From assembly GCA_049589355.1 (NCBI GenBank), contig JBAWAP010000091.1:1-63235 (forward strand): a stretch of DNA of 63,235 nt, in the 5' to 3' direction. The DNA comes from JBAWAP01 sp049589355. GTDB taxonomy: Bacteria; Chloroflexota; Anaerolineae; VGOG01. The notes under the pieces are model-generated. The model saw only the letters and a program-made list of their open reading frames with translations. It did not search any database and was not told where the DNA came from. Positions 8,564-16,406 of this stretch are shown here, piece after piece (positions within the stretch are counted from its first letter, which is position 1; every line of letters begins with the position of its first letter). The position numbers and the translations under genes are program-made.

Positions 8564-9689
8564 CCTGCCTCCTGGCGAGCAGCATATCATATAGCTCAAC
8601 TTGCTTTCGCGCTAAGCGGCTGATTTCAAACATCTCCCGCGCTCTTCGTTCCCCAGCCTGGGCCATGGCAACGGCCCCGTCCCGGTTGGAGTGCATATAC
8701 CCAATGGCCTCACCCAATCTGATTGGATCTTTCGGAGGGACTAAAAGACCTGTCTCTCCACTTTTAACAATCTCGGGTACTCCCCCCACATTAGTAGCAA
8801 CAACGGGGACCTGCATAAGCAACGCCTCAATGACGGCTATACCCAAGGCCTCCGATAGCGAGGGGAGAACGAAGAGGTCCAGGGCGGATAAAATTGCAGG
8901 GACATCCCCCCGCGTGCCAGCAAAAATAAACCTTGACGACAAATCGAGTTGTTTAACTTTATACTCCAACTCCACCTTCTGGGGACCATCCCCAACGATG
9001 AGAAATCTCGCATTAGGTATGCCTTCCACGACGTGCTTGGCCGCCTCGATCAGGCAGTCTAGGCCCTTAACAAGCTGCAGTCTAGCCACGGTCCCTACCA
9101 AAAAGGTGCTATCGTCTAGACCGAACTCCCGCCTGATTTTGTCCCTTGCCTCGGCCCTATCAATGCTATCGAATTTCGAAAAGTCAATGCCGTTGTAAAT
9201 GGTGACTATCTTATCCTCACGAATTCCACGCTTGATAAAACTCCTTCTTACCGCCTCCGAAGAGGTGATCATCATATCGGTCTTGAATTGCAATGCTCGG
9301 TCGAGGAGTATCTCCCACCATTTCTCCCTCTCGGCGATGAGCTGAACCGTTGATATGATGGCCGGCACCCTTGCAAGTATAGCTGCCACACGCCCCAGGA
9401 AGTTGGAGGCGAACATGTGCGTGTGAACGACGTCGAACTTGCCGGAGCGCATTGTCCCGACGAGCCTGGGGATAACCCCCACGTCCGACTTTCCGCCCAT
9501 CACAGGGCCGATAACCCTAATGCCATTCCTTTCTGCTTCCTCCACCAGCTCTCCTCGTCTCAGCAAGCAAGCGATAGCGATGTGATAACCGTGCTCCTCG
9601 ACCAAGACTTTAGCCTTAGCGACCAAATCCATCTCCGCCCCGCCGATTTCGAGGCTGTAGATGACATGTAAGAGATTGATATCCTTCAA
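8553..9689 (-). CDS. GT4-family glycosyltransferase
   Basis: A 378-residue GT-B glycosyltransferase. The N-terminus DINLLHVIYSLEIGGAEM carries the GGAE loop; the C-terminal domain has VGTVARLQLVKGLDCL and FVLPSLSEALGIAVIEAL, the E-x7-E catalytic/donor motif of GT4. I place the start at TTG 9689, which overlaps the upstream methyltransferase stop (TTGA) and has GGAG five bases before it; an ATG at 9731 lies deep in the upstream gene. Likely adds a sugar to the lipid-linked repeat unit. The acceptor and donor are unknown. Confidence 0.87.
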   Translation of the reverse strand: MKDINLLHVIYSLEIGGAEMDLVAKAKVLVEEHGYHIAIACLLRRGELVEEAERNGIRVIGPVMGGKSDVGVIPRLVGTMRSGKFDVVHTHMFASNFLGRVAAILARVPAIISTVQLIAEREKWWEILLDRALQFKTDMMITSSEAVRRSFIKRGIREDKIVTIYNGIDFSKFDSIDRAEARDKIRREFGLDDSTFLVGTVARLQLVKGLDCLIEAAKHVVEGIPNARFLIVGDGPQKVELEYKVKQLDLSSRFIFAGTRGDVPAILSALDLFVLPSLSEALGIAVIEALLMQVPVVATNVGGVPEIVKSGETGLLVPPKDPIRLGEAIGYMHSNRDGAVAMAQAGERRAREMFEISRLARKQVELYDMLLARRQVES

Positions 9690-10366
9690 CGCTTCTCCGC
9701 CACAATGGTGATGGTCTGCGCACATCGACACAAAAGAGGATTGAGAATCCTGTTTAAGGTTTTAGGGGGTGGGTAAAAGGTATTTGCTTCTATGACTTTA
9801 TAGCCTGCCCTTTCTACCACGAATTCGCCAATGTCCTTTGTAAAGGCATATAGATGTTCACTTGCTTTGTACCCAGCTTTTCTCCCAGTCATATTCAGCG
9901 CCCCTTGAAAGACACGATTGGGGATTAGTGGTATCTTCAAAAAAAGTAGGCCGTTCGGCTTAAGCTTTCTATGGATCTCCTTCAACAACTTGTGTGGGCT
10001 AACCATATGCTCTAAAACATTGGAGCACCAAGCTGCTTCAAAAGCCTTATCTTCAACTTCGATGGAATTCTCAATATCGCAATTAATTACCGTAAGTCCT
10101 ATAGCCTTGGCGAAATTAACCATCTTCTCTGAGATCTCCACCCCCACAGAGCCGGCTCCGAAATGGATAAGATAGAACCCATAGCTACATCCAACATCCA
10201 ACACCTTTTCCCCCCATAACCTATATTTCTCATAAGGGATGACAAAAGTTGATGGAATCTTACCAAAGACCTTGTTGTATATCCTCAAATTCTCCTCGCT
10301 GCTGAAGGGAGCCTGGCTAAGGATCAATCGTCGGATGGCTTCCTGACTTCTATTCAGCTTCACCAT
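9686..10366 (-). CDS. Class I SAM-dependent methyltransferase
   Basis: A 226-residue methyltransferase of the type-11 group. The SAM loop is VLDVGCSYGFYL, the acidic strand end VGVEISEKMV, and motif IV region AAWCSNVLEHMVSPHKLLKEI. The C-terminal segment is long and aromatic (FYPPPKTLNRILNPLLCRC), perhaps an acceptor-binding lid. The start is ATG 10366, with GGAGG nine bases upstream and lying across the end of the preceding methyltransferase; the open frame extends to 10432 but with no ribosome site. It probably O-methylates a glycan residue. Confidence 0.82.
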   Translation of the reverse strand: MVKLNRSQEAIRRLILSQAPFSSEENLRIYNKVFGKIPSTFVIPYEKYRLWGEKVLDVGCSYGFYLIHFGAGSVGVEISEKMVNFAKAIGLTVINCDIENSIEVEDKAFEAAWCSNVLEHMVSPHKLLKEIHRKLKPNGLLFLKIPLIPNRVFQGALNMTGRKAGYKASEHLYAFTKDIGEFVVERAGYKVIEANTFYPPPKTLNRILNPLLCRCAQTITIVAEKR

Positions 10367-11078
10367 GCTTAGTTGCCTCCATGTACAAACCCAGACAATA
10401 CGGCTTGCCTTTGAGCGCAAAATCGGGATCACTTATTAAGATGTCCTCCATTTCCTTCCACTTGTGGAGCATTCGGTTCTTGTTCTCAGGGGAGATGATC
10501 TGGTCGTGGATCTCCTTCAAAGGATGGACAGTGTGAAAACGAACATCATCCACCCTGAACCCTGCCCCGTTTAGCAACTCTGTCAGCTCTAACTCATCGT
10601 AATACCGGTAATAGTGTTCCTCCCACAAATAACCTGCTAGCTTGCGCCTCAAGCGCCGATAGCTTTTATGGTATTTGAGCAATCCAATGGTGAAGAGCAA
10701 CTTCCCTCTTATCTTCGTCACTTTGTTGATCTCTCTTAACCCTTTTCTTAAGTTCCTGACGTATGAGAACACCTGAGTAGAGACCACAACATCAAAGAGT
10801 AACCCTGCGAATAGATCAGATAAGTCGTATATATTCCCTTCTTTCACCTTGCCCTCACCGAATACTGCCAAGGCTGCTTTTACTCTTTCTCCATCGCGAT
10901 CAACGCCCCAGAGTTCGATATTATCATTTCCCAGCAAAGGCTTCCACAGGCTGCCATCTCCACATCCCACATCCAGGAGGTTAAGCTTTTCATTCGCTGC
11001 TATCTCTAGTACCCTTTCCAGCAGGTGTACCCTGGCTATGTCACCGACAATTGGCTGGGCTGATTCGAACAAACCCAT
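10350..11078 (-). CDS. Class I SAM-dependent methyltransferase
   Basis: A 242-residue protein with motif I LLDVGCGDGSLW, an acidic second strand (LWGVDRDGERV) and VVVSTQVFSYVRNLRKGL as the post-II region. ATG 11078 is preceded by GGAGG at eight bases. It overlaps the deacetylase upstream by 38 bases and the next methyltransferase downstream by 17 bases, indicating one co-translated run. The substrate is unknown; context suggests sugar methylation. Confidence 0.82.
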   Translation of the reverse strand: MGLFESAQPIVGDIARVHLLERVLEIAANEKLNLLDVGCGDGSLWKPLLGNDNIELWGVDRDGERVKAALAVFGEGKVKEGNIYDLSDLFAGLLFDVVVSTQVFSYVRNLRKGLREINKVTKIRGKLLFTIGLLKYHKSYRRLRRKLAGYLWEEHYYRYYDELELTELLNGAGFRVDDVRFHTVHPLKEIHDQIISPENKNRMLHKWKEMEDILISDPDFALKGKPYCLGLYMEATKHGEAE

Positions 11079-11862
11079 CAGCTAAACCTCCCAAGGAGCG
11101 CTCTTCTAACTGGACGGCATCCAAAATGGGGTGTAATTCCCTCGTCGTGATAAATTGGCCGCCTCTAGCCTTTAGCCAATGAATTCCCAGCTTGAGGGCA
11201 TTTCTAACTGTGATTTTGACCAAATCGTAATCGTGGAGGTATACGATGCAGAACCTTATATCTTCCTCTCCAACAAGGTATGGCTTATATGAGACAAAGG
11301 GCAAAAAACCCAAAAGCATGTTTTGCACCGAGGCGGTGGTTGGCATCTCGAGCAGACTATTGCTTCCCGATAGAACCTTAAACGACTCAGACGCTATAAG
11401 CTGATCCCCCCGTCCTTGCAGATAACCGAATTCAAAACTCCTCGCCGTGCAGTCGTATTTATAGCCATTGTCAATCAAAAGCTGAAAGACGTCCTTATTT
11501 ATGACCCAAGCACCTCCTACAAAACCCTGTATCGGAAACCCGTGTTGTTCTAACCAGTGCTTGTCCTCTTCCAGACGTTTTCTCAGGTTATGGTAAGAGA
11601 GATCACCCTTTTTCTCCCTTTCGCCGTAGAAATGGGTGTGCTGCTCAATCAGATGCTCCTTGTGATGGAGATAGCTCAGTCGTCTGACCCATTTTTCCTC
11701 AGAAAAGCCTGGCTGCCCTCGGTAAACCAGGTGGAGCGGGGCAATGGAAAAGAAGGTTGCCTTTATTGCTTGCGTATCCAAGAATTTGACAAATTCAGCA
11801 AGTCTACCCCACAGCCTATCCGAGTGAAGTCTCTCAGCGTGAAGCGTAATGCACACGTACAT
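11041..11862 (-). CDS. Polysaccharide deacetylase-like (NodB-superfamily) protein
   Basis: From ATG 11862 the protein is 273 residues and begins MYVCITLHAERLHSDRLW, matching the first beta strand of divergent polysaccharide deacetylases. LIEQHTHFYGE supplies the paired histidines expected for the metal site, and SYHNLRKRLEEDKHWLEQHGF is typical of this branch. The usual T-F-D-D of the first strand is replaced by LHAE, so catalysis may be altered. The frame stays open back to 12072, but that extension encodes the stub of a glycosyltransferase (see the adjacent pseudogene), so I take 11862 as the start, although the ribosome site there is weak. A natural fusion cannot be excluded. Confidence 0.68.
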   Translation of the reverse strand: MYVCITLHAERLHSDRLWGRLAEFVKFLDTQAIKATFFSIAPLHLVYRGQPGFSEEKWVRRLSYLHHKEHLIEQHTHFYGEREKKGDLSYHNLRKRLEEDKHWLEQHGFPIQGFVGGAWVINKDVFQLLIDNGYKYDCTARSFEFGYLQGRGDQLIASESFKVLSGSNSLLEMPTTASVQNMLLGFLPFVSYKPYLVGEEDIRFCIVYLHDYDLVKITVRNALKLGIHWLKARGGQFITTRELHPILDAVQLEERSLGGLADGFVRISPANCR

Positions 11863-11865
11863 GGT

Positions 11866-12015
11866 TTGCCTTGTGATGCGCCTAGGTAATATATGAACCT
11901 GATATTTGTTTTTATCCAGGTTTGTCAGCAGAGTGAGCAGATGTTTTTTAGAGCCAGCGACGCCGGTGGCTTTGGCGATGCGGCAGGTTCTTGCTTTTCT
12001 TTTAAGATCGCTCAT
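11866..12015 (-). pseudogene. 5' stub of a GT4 glycosyltransferase in frame with the deacetylase
   Basis: Translated from 12015, this stretch gives CRIAKATGVAGSKKHLLTLL followed by TNLDKNKYQVHI, the N-terminal beta-strand and glycine loop of a GT4 enzyme. After about 45 residues the similarity ends and a deacetylase begins. A sister stub lies at 15565-15660. The cut-off point marks a recombination junction. Confidence 0.7.
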
Positions 12016-12135
12016 ATCCGCATAGCGTGCGCTGATGCCTTGCCGGAAGCCTTGCTGTGTACTGTATTCCAATATGAGCGATTAAGATAAGCTCCGTTTG
12101 TGTTCAGCCTAAAAGGGCATAGAAGCCACCGGATA

Positions 12136-12213
12136 TCAGCTCTCTAACAAAACCGAACCATCCACATCCTCGGGAATAGGAACGTTCATTAGGCTCAGGA
12201 TTGTGGGCATGGC
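12136..12213 (-). pseudogene. C-terminal remnant of an AP-superfamily phosphodiesterase
   Basis: The minus strand reads DAMPTILSLMNVPIPEDVDG then SVLLES and a TGA stop at 12136. This matches the last 25 residues of the fused phosphodiesterase at 12904 (DVAPTILHLMRLPVPEDMEG...). Nothing upstream of it up to the APS kinase stop resembles the rest of such an enzyme. It shows that a second phosphodiesterase gene once followed the kinase and was deleted. Confidence 0.75.
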
Positions 12214-12249
12214 ATCTGACTTTTCTTATTCTGTCTTCAGCCAGTGACG

Positions 12250-12876
12250 TTATATATACCCCAATGCCCGGAGCCTCTCCTCGATAACCTCCTCCTCTTC
12301 CTCGGAGTAAGTCCTGTCAGGGTAAACTCCCTTCTCTGAGGCGACCTCGGGGATGTATCCCAACTCCTCCAACTTAGCTATGATCTTGGCCGCGCTCTCC
12401 TCCGGGCTCTCCTTACCGGTCTCGCAGATGACCTCAGGGTGGAGGGGCTCTTCGTAAGTATCGGAGATGCCGGTGAAGTTCTCGATCTCGCCCCTCAGAG
12501 CTTTGGTGTAGAGTCCCTTCACGTCCCGTTCGATAAGCACCTCCAGCGGAGCCTTGCAGTAGACCTCAACGAAGTTGCCAATCTCCTCCCGTGAGCGAGC
12601 CCGCACATCCCTATAGGGCGAGATGAAGGAAGTTAGCACAGCCACCCCGTTCCTGGTTAGCAGTTTGGCCACGAAGGCCACCCGCTCGATGTTCTTATCT
12701 CGGTCTTCTTTGGTGAAACCCAAATCCCTGGACAGACTCTGCCGTACAATGTCGCCGTCTAGTCGTTCAACCTTCAGCCCCCGCGCCCTGAGCTTCATTT
12801 CCACCAGCTTTGCCAGAGTCGTCTTACCTGAGCCGGACAGGCCAGTAAACCAAAGGGTGAAACCTTGCTGTTCCAT
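12250..12876 (-). CDS. cysC: Adenylylsulfate (APS) kinase
   Basis: A 208-residue kinase that phosphorylates adenylyl sulfate at the 3' position to give PAPS, the universal sulfate donor. The P-loop GLSGSGKTT is at residues 12-20, with LDGDIVRQSLSRDLGFTKEDR and the FISPYRDVRARSREEI loop, all CysC hallmarks. The C-terminus is longer by an acidic tail (YSEEEEEVIEERLRALGYI) than the usual 175-200 residues. It follows the ATP sulfurylase fusion by 27 bases, so PAPS synthesis is encoded as one unit. In a glycan locus this suggests sulfation, though I see no sulfotransferase in the window. Confidence 0.93.
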   Translation of the reverse strand: MEQQGFTLWFTGLSGSGKTTLAKLVEMKLRARGLKVERLDGDIVRQSLSRDLGFTKEDRDKNIERVAFVAKLLTRNGVAVLTSFISPYRDVRARSREEIGNFVEVYCKAPLEVLIERDVKGLYTKALRGEIENFTGISDTYEEPLHPEVICETGKESPEESAAKIIAKLEELGYIPEVASEKGVYPDRTYSEEEEEVIEERLRALGYI

Positions 12877-12903
12877 TTGTCCCCAGTTCCTCCGACCTTC
12901 CTT

Positions 12904-15537
12904 TTAGTTCCCGAGGATGACCGTTCCCTCCATATCCTCAGGCACCGGCAGTCTCATCAGGTGGAGAATTGTCGGCGCTACATCCATCAGGTGCAGCCCC
13001 TGGATTCGTCGGCCACCCTGCTTTCGCTTGGGATCATACATGATGAACAGGCCCTCTTGAGCATGGTTGGCATCGTCTGGCCCAGTGTCATTCTCGGAGG
13101 CGTAAATGCCCCCGTGGCCGAAGCTGCCCACCGAGCGCCAATACAGATTGCCGAAGTAAACGATCAGGTCTGGAGGGATGCCCTTGATCTCGGAGTAGAC
13201 ATCTTGAGGCTTGTAAACCACTGTGCCGATGTCATTCCCCTCCGGACCGGTGATCCCGGCCAGCTTCTCCCTAAGCTCGTCCCGGACCCGTTCGTAGTCC
13301 TCAGGGGCGATGGTGCCCCTGGGCTCCCGGCCCTGAACGTTAAGGAAGAGACGGCCATAGTAGCCACCAGCTCCCCAGGCCCGCGTCTTACCCCATTCGA
13401 TTTCCACTTTTTCTAAGGGCACAAGTCCCTCTCCGGGCTCCTCTTTCAGCACCAGATATCCTTCCTTACGCAGCCATTCGTTGATGCAGATGCCACCATC
13501 CATCTTCTTGGCCCCGTGGTCTGAAACCACCAGGATTACGGTATTGTCATCCACCAGCTCCAGCATCTGGCCAACCTCGCCGTCAACATAGCGGTAGTAG
13601 TCGCGGATGGCGTTCTGGTAGGGGTTCCCTGGCTTATGTTTGGGGTGGGTCGGATCGTGGTACTTCCAAAAGCCGTGGTGAATGCGGTCAGGCCCCATCT
13701 CCACCAGCATAAAGAAATCCCACTCCTTCTCCCGCAGGAGATACTTGGCGACCTTGAAGTGCTGCTCCGTCATCCGGTAAATCTGGCCTAGAAGCCAATC
13801 CTTATCATCGGTGCGGAAGTTCTCCACATCCAACATATACTTGCCAACCAGGTCCTCTATCTCCCCCTTAAGCGCCAGCGGGTAGGTATATTGGCTCTCT
13901 GTGCTCGGCGTGAGGAAGCAGGTAATCATACAGCCGTTGATCGGCTCGGGCGGGTAGGTCTGCGGCACACCGACCAAGACCACTTTCTTACCTGCTCGTG
14001 AGAGGATGTCCCAGACCCTGTCCTCCTTCACCGCTCTGGAGGTGGCGATGTTCATCCGCTCGTAGGAATAATCGGCCCGGTCGCGAAATCCGTAGAAGCC
14101 CAGTTGCCCTGGATCTTTGCTAGCCATCATCGAGCTCCAGGCTGGCACTGTAATGGGCGGCACAGTGCTCTCCAATTCACCGTAGATGCCAGCCTCCATG
14201 AGTCCCCTGAGGTTGGGCAGCTCATCCCGCCACTGGTCGAAAACCAACTGCGGTGCCATGCAATCGAGACCGATGATTAGCACCTTTTGGAAGTTGGAAG
14301 TTGGAGGTTGGAGGTTGGAAGTTGGAGTTTTGAGCCTTGAACTTTGAACTTTGAGCTTTGAGCTTTGAACCTCGCCCTTCATCCCCTCAATCAGCACCCG
14401 GGACACTTCAGGTCGAGTAAACTCAGGAGGCAACATCTCTCCTCGCCTTAGCATCTCCCGCACCTGGGTACCGCTCAAGATCACGTGATAGGAAGAATCA
14501 TGGGGACAGGTCTTGGCCGAAACCATCCGCCCGCACTTCTTACACCAGAAGGTATGCTCGAAAAAAAGTGGCGTGATGCCGATTTCTTCGAGAGCGAATT
14601 GATCGAAGATGAGTTGGGCATCGTAGGTGCCATAGTAGTTCCCTACGCCAGCATGATCGCGGCCGACGATAAAGTGGGTGCAGCCGTAGTTCTTGCGACA
14701 AAGGGCATGGAAAATGGCTTCGCGAGGGCCGGCGTAGCGCATCGCCGCCGGGAAGATACCTAGAATGACCCGGTCTGGGGGGTAATAATCCCTCAGCAGG
14801 GTTTGATAGCTCTTCATACACACCTCAGCCGGGATATCGTCTGACTTGGTCTCCCCCACCAGTGGGTGTAGGAAGAGGCCATCGGCAATCTCCAAGGCCG
14901 TTTTTTGGATGTACTCATGGGCGAGGTGGGGTGGGTTACGGGTTTGAAAGCCTACGATGCGTCGCCACCCACGGCCAGCGAACATACGGCGAGTCTGGGC
15001 CGGATCGTGGCGGAACTCGGCGAAGGGGCGATCCTTGGGCCAATCCAGGAGCCAGACCTCCCCACCCAGAAGCACCTCCCCCTGGGCGTAGAGACGGGCT
15101 ACCCCAGGGTGGGCCACATCCGTCGTGCGATAGACTTCCTTCGCCTCCTTCTCTTTATCGTAGGTAAACCTCTCCGCCAGCTTCAAGATGCCTAGTGTAT
15201 GTTGGCCTTGATCTACCAGGGCCACCTCCTCGCCTTCGCGCAGATTATCCGCCATCTCCCGGGAAACAGGCAGGGTGATAGGGATGGTCCAGACCAGATC
15301 GCTCGATAGACGCCAATCCTGTACTACGCTCTCGTAGTCAGCCCGGCTCATGAAACCTGTCAGTGGGCTAAGCGCTCCCACGGCGATGAGTTCCAGGTCG
15401 GAGACACCCATAGAGCTGAGAGCGATCTTCTTCAGATTTCTCGCTTTCTGCAGACCTTCCTCTCGCTCCTTTCCCCGCAGGACGTGGTCAACCAATGTGC
15501 CCCCGTGAGGTAGAATCGCATGTGCGCTTTTGCTCAT
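12904..15537 (-). CDS. sat: Sulfate adenylyltransferase fused to an AP-superfamily phosphodiesterase
   Basis: An 877-residue two-part protein from ATG 15537, which has GGGGAGG six bases upstream. Residues 1 to about 388 are ATP sulfurylase, making APS from ATP and sulfate: QTRNPPHLAH (198-207), GRDHAG (292-297) and a zinc site CKKC-x8-CPH (332-346). Residues 389-418 are encoded by heptamer tracts. Residues from about 419 are a type I phosphodiesterase/nucleotide pyrophosphatase: KVLIIGLDCMAPQLV, the VPAWSSMM nucleophile region, VVSDHGAKKMDGG and a C-terminal DVAPTILHLM. The two halves look like formerly separate genes whose stop/start junction was replaced by repeat DNA. The phosphodiesterase role (phosphoglycan or nucleotide hydrolysis) is unknown. 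Confidence 0.88.
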   Translation of the reverse strand: MSKSAHAILPHGGTLVDHVLRGKEREEGLQKARNLKKIALSSMGVSDLELIAVGALSPLTGFMSRADYESVVQDWRLSSDLVWTIPITLPVSREMADNLREGEEVALVDQGQHTLGILKLAERFTYDKEKEAKEVYRTTDVAHPGVARLYAQGEVLLGGEVWLLDWPKDRPFAEFRHDPAQTRRMFAGRGWRRIVGFQTRNPPHLAHEYIQKTALEIADGLFLHPLVGETKSDDIPAEVCMKSYQTLLRDYYPPDRVILGIFPAAMRYAGPREAIFHALCRKNYGCTHFIVGRDHAGVGNYYGTYDAQLIFDQFALEEIGITPLFFEHTFWCKKCGRMVSAKTCPHDSSYHVILSGTQVREMLRRGEMLPPEFTRPEVSRVLIEGMKGEVQSSKLKVQSSRLKTPTSNLQPPTSNFQKVLIIGLDCMAPQLVFDQWRDELPNLRGLMEAGIYGELESTVPPITVPAWSSMMASKDPGQLGFYGFRDRADYSYERMNIATSRAVKEDRVWDILSRAGKKVVLVGVPQTYPPEPINGCMITCFLTPSTESQYTYPLALKGEIEDLVGKYMLDVENFRTDDKDWLLGQIYRMTEQHFKVAKYLLREKEWDFFMLVEMGPDRIHHGFWKYHDPTHPKHKPGNPYQNAIRDYYRYVDGEVGQMLELVDDNTVILVVSDHGAKKMDGGICINEWLRKEGYLVLKEEPGEGLVPLEKVEIEWGKTRAWGAGGYYGRLFLNVQGREPRGTIAPEDYERVRDELREKLAGITGPEGNDIGTVVYKPQDVYSEIKGIPPDLIVYFGNLYWRSVGSFGHGGIYASENDTGPDDANHAQEGLFIMYDPKRKQGGRRIQGLHLMDVAPTILHLMRLPVPEDMEGTVILGN
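14287..14372. repeat. Two adjacent heptamer tracts at the ATP sulfurylase/phosphodiesterase junction
   Basis: The plus strand holds about six TTGGAAG/TTGGAGG units (14287-14328) followed by about six TTGAACT/TTGAGCT-type units (14328-14372). In the minus frame they encode SSKLKVQSS then TPTSNLQPPTSNFQ. Gain or loss of one 7-base unit would break the fusion, so the tract could switch the phosphodiesterase half on and off. Confidence 0.82.
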
Positions 15538-15562
15538 TCTTTTCCTCCCCATCAAAGGTGAT

Positions 15563-15660
15563 CTGACATTGGACCTTGTCCAGGCTCGTCAATAGAGTTA
15601 GCAGATGCTTTTCAGCGCCGAGGACGTAGCGATTTTGAAGATATGGCGGATCTTCGTTCT
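15563..15660 (-). pseudogene. 5' stub of a GT4 glycosyltransferase (frameshifted)
   Basis: Reading the minus strand gives KIRHIFKIAT in one frame, then after a one-base slip VLGAEKHLLTLLTSLDK in another. Together they reproduce the N-terminus of the same glycosyltransferase type seen at 11866-12015. The upstream half has been captured as the last residues of the methyltransferase that ends at 15612. The stub stops just before the ribosome site of the ATP sulfurylase. Confidence 0.7.
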
Positions 15661-16406
15661 GGCTCTAGAACGTACAACATCCCGCTAGCAAATAGGTTGG
15701 GCCACAGGTGTTTGAGAACAGGCGTGCCCTGGTAAGGAATCGCAGCTTGCACGCGATATCCTAACCAGTCTGCCCACCACAGGAAGTCAACGTGAGTCCA
15801 GAAGCGAAGATGCTCGCCGGGATGAGCAAGCCACTGGAGCGGGAAACGACCCAGAAGCAACCGTAAACGGTGCCAGATATAGCCTGTGTTAGGCACCGAG
15901 ACGATGAACGCCTGGCGAACGTGCCCTCGGAGGCCGCCCAGCAAATCCTCAGGTTTGGGAATGTGCTCGATAATCTCTGACAGGATGATATAGTCATACT
16001 CCGGCAGTGCATCCAGCGACTTCAATTGTGTCACATCAGCCAGCCACACGTCCAGCCCCTGTACCTGACAGTGGGCAACTGCCCGCTCGGAGATATCAAC
16101 GCCGTGGCCGTCCACCGCTTTGTGCTTGATGAGATACTGGAGAATTGCTCCGTCTCCACAGCCCACATCAAGCACGCTGGCTCCTTCCAGCATCACTTCC
16201 GCAATTGCCCGTACCCGGTCCAACTGAAAGGCAGATAGAGATCCCATATTAAGACCGCGTTTCCTCTCCCAATACCCGTCGTAGTCGAGGGCCAGTGATA
16301 CGGGGCGGGGATAGCTGAACAGGGAAATCCCTCTCTGTCGGATTTTCACCAGCCAGTCCACGCATCTGGATGGGAGGTACTTTTTCAGGAGCAACTTCAG
16401 TCTCAC
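15612..16406 (-). CDS. Class I SAM-dependent methyltransferase (MetW-like)
   Basis: A 264-residue methyltransferase: motif I VLDVGCGDGAILQYL, acidic VDGHGVDISERAV, and YDYIILSEIIEHIPKPEDLL. A C-terminal WHRLRLLLGRFPLQWLAHPGEHLRFWT segment is typical of MetW-like sugar or lipid methyltransferases. The start is GTG 16406, overlapping the glycosyltransferase stop (GTGA) with GGAG nine bases upstream. The last ten or so residues come from a decayed glycosyltransferase and are probably not native. Confidence 0.82.
   Translation of the reverse strand: MRLKLLLKKYLPSRCVDWLVKIRQRGISLFSYPRPVSLALDYDGYWERKRGLNMGSLSAFQLDRVRAIAEVMLEGASVLDVGCGDGAILQYLIKHKAVDGHGVDISERAVAHCQVQGLDVWLADVTQLKSLDALPEYDYIILSEIIEHIPKPEDLLGGLRGHVRQAFIVSVPNTGYIWHRLRLLLGRFPLQWLAHPGEHLRFWTHVDFLWWADWLGYRVQAAIPYQGTPVLKHLWPNLFASGMLYVLEPERRSAISSKSLRPRR

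Noticed and set aside
11863..12072. Natural N-terminal extension of the deacetylase
   Set aside because: The extra residues match a glycosyltransferase N-terminus also seen as a stub at 15.6 kb, so a junction is more likely than a real domain.
14287..14372. Tandem repeats that could be CRISPR or a regulatory tract
   Set aside because: No repeat-spacer pattern; the tract is coding and joins two domains.
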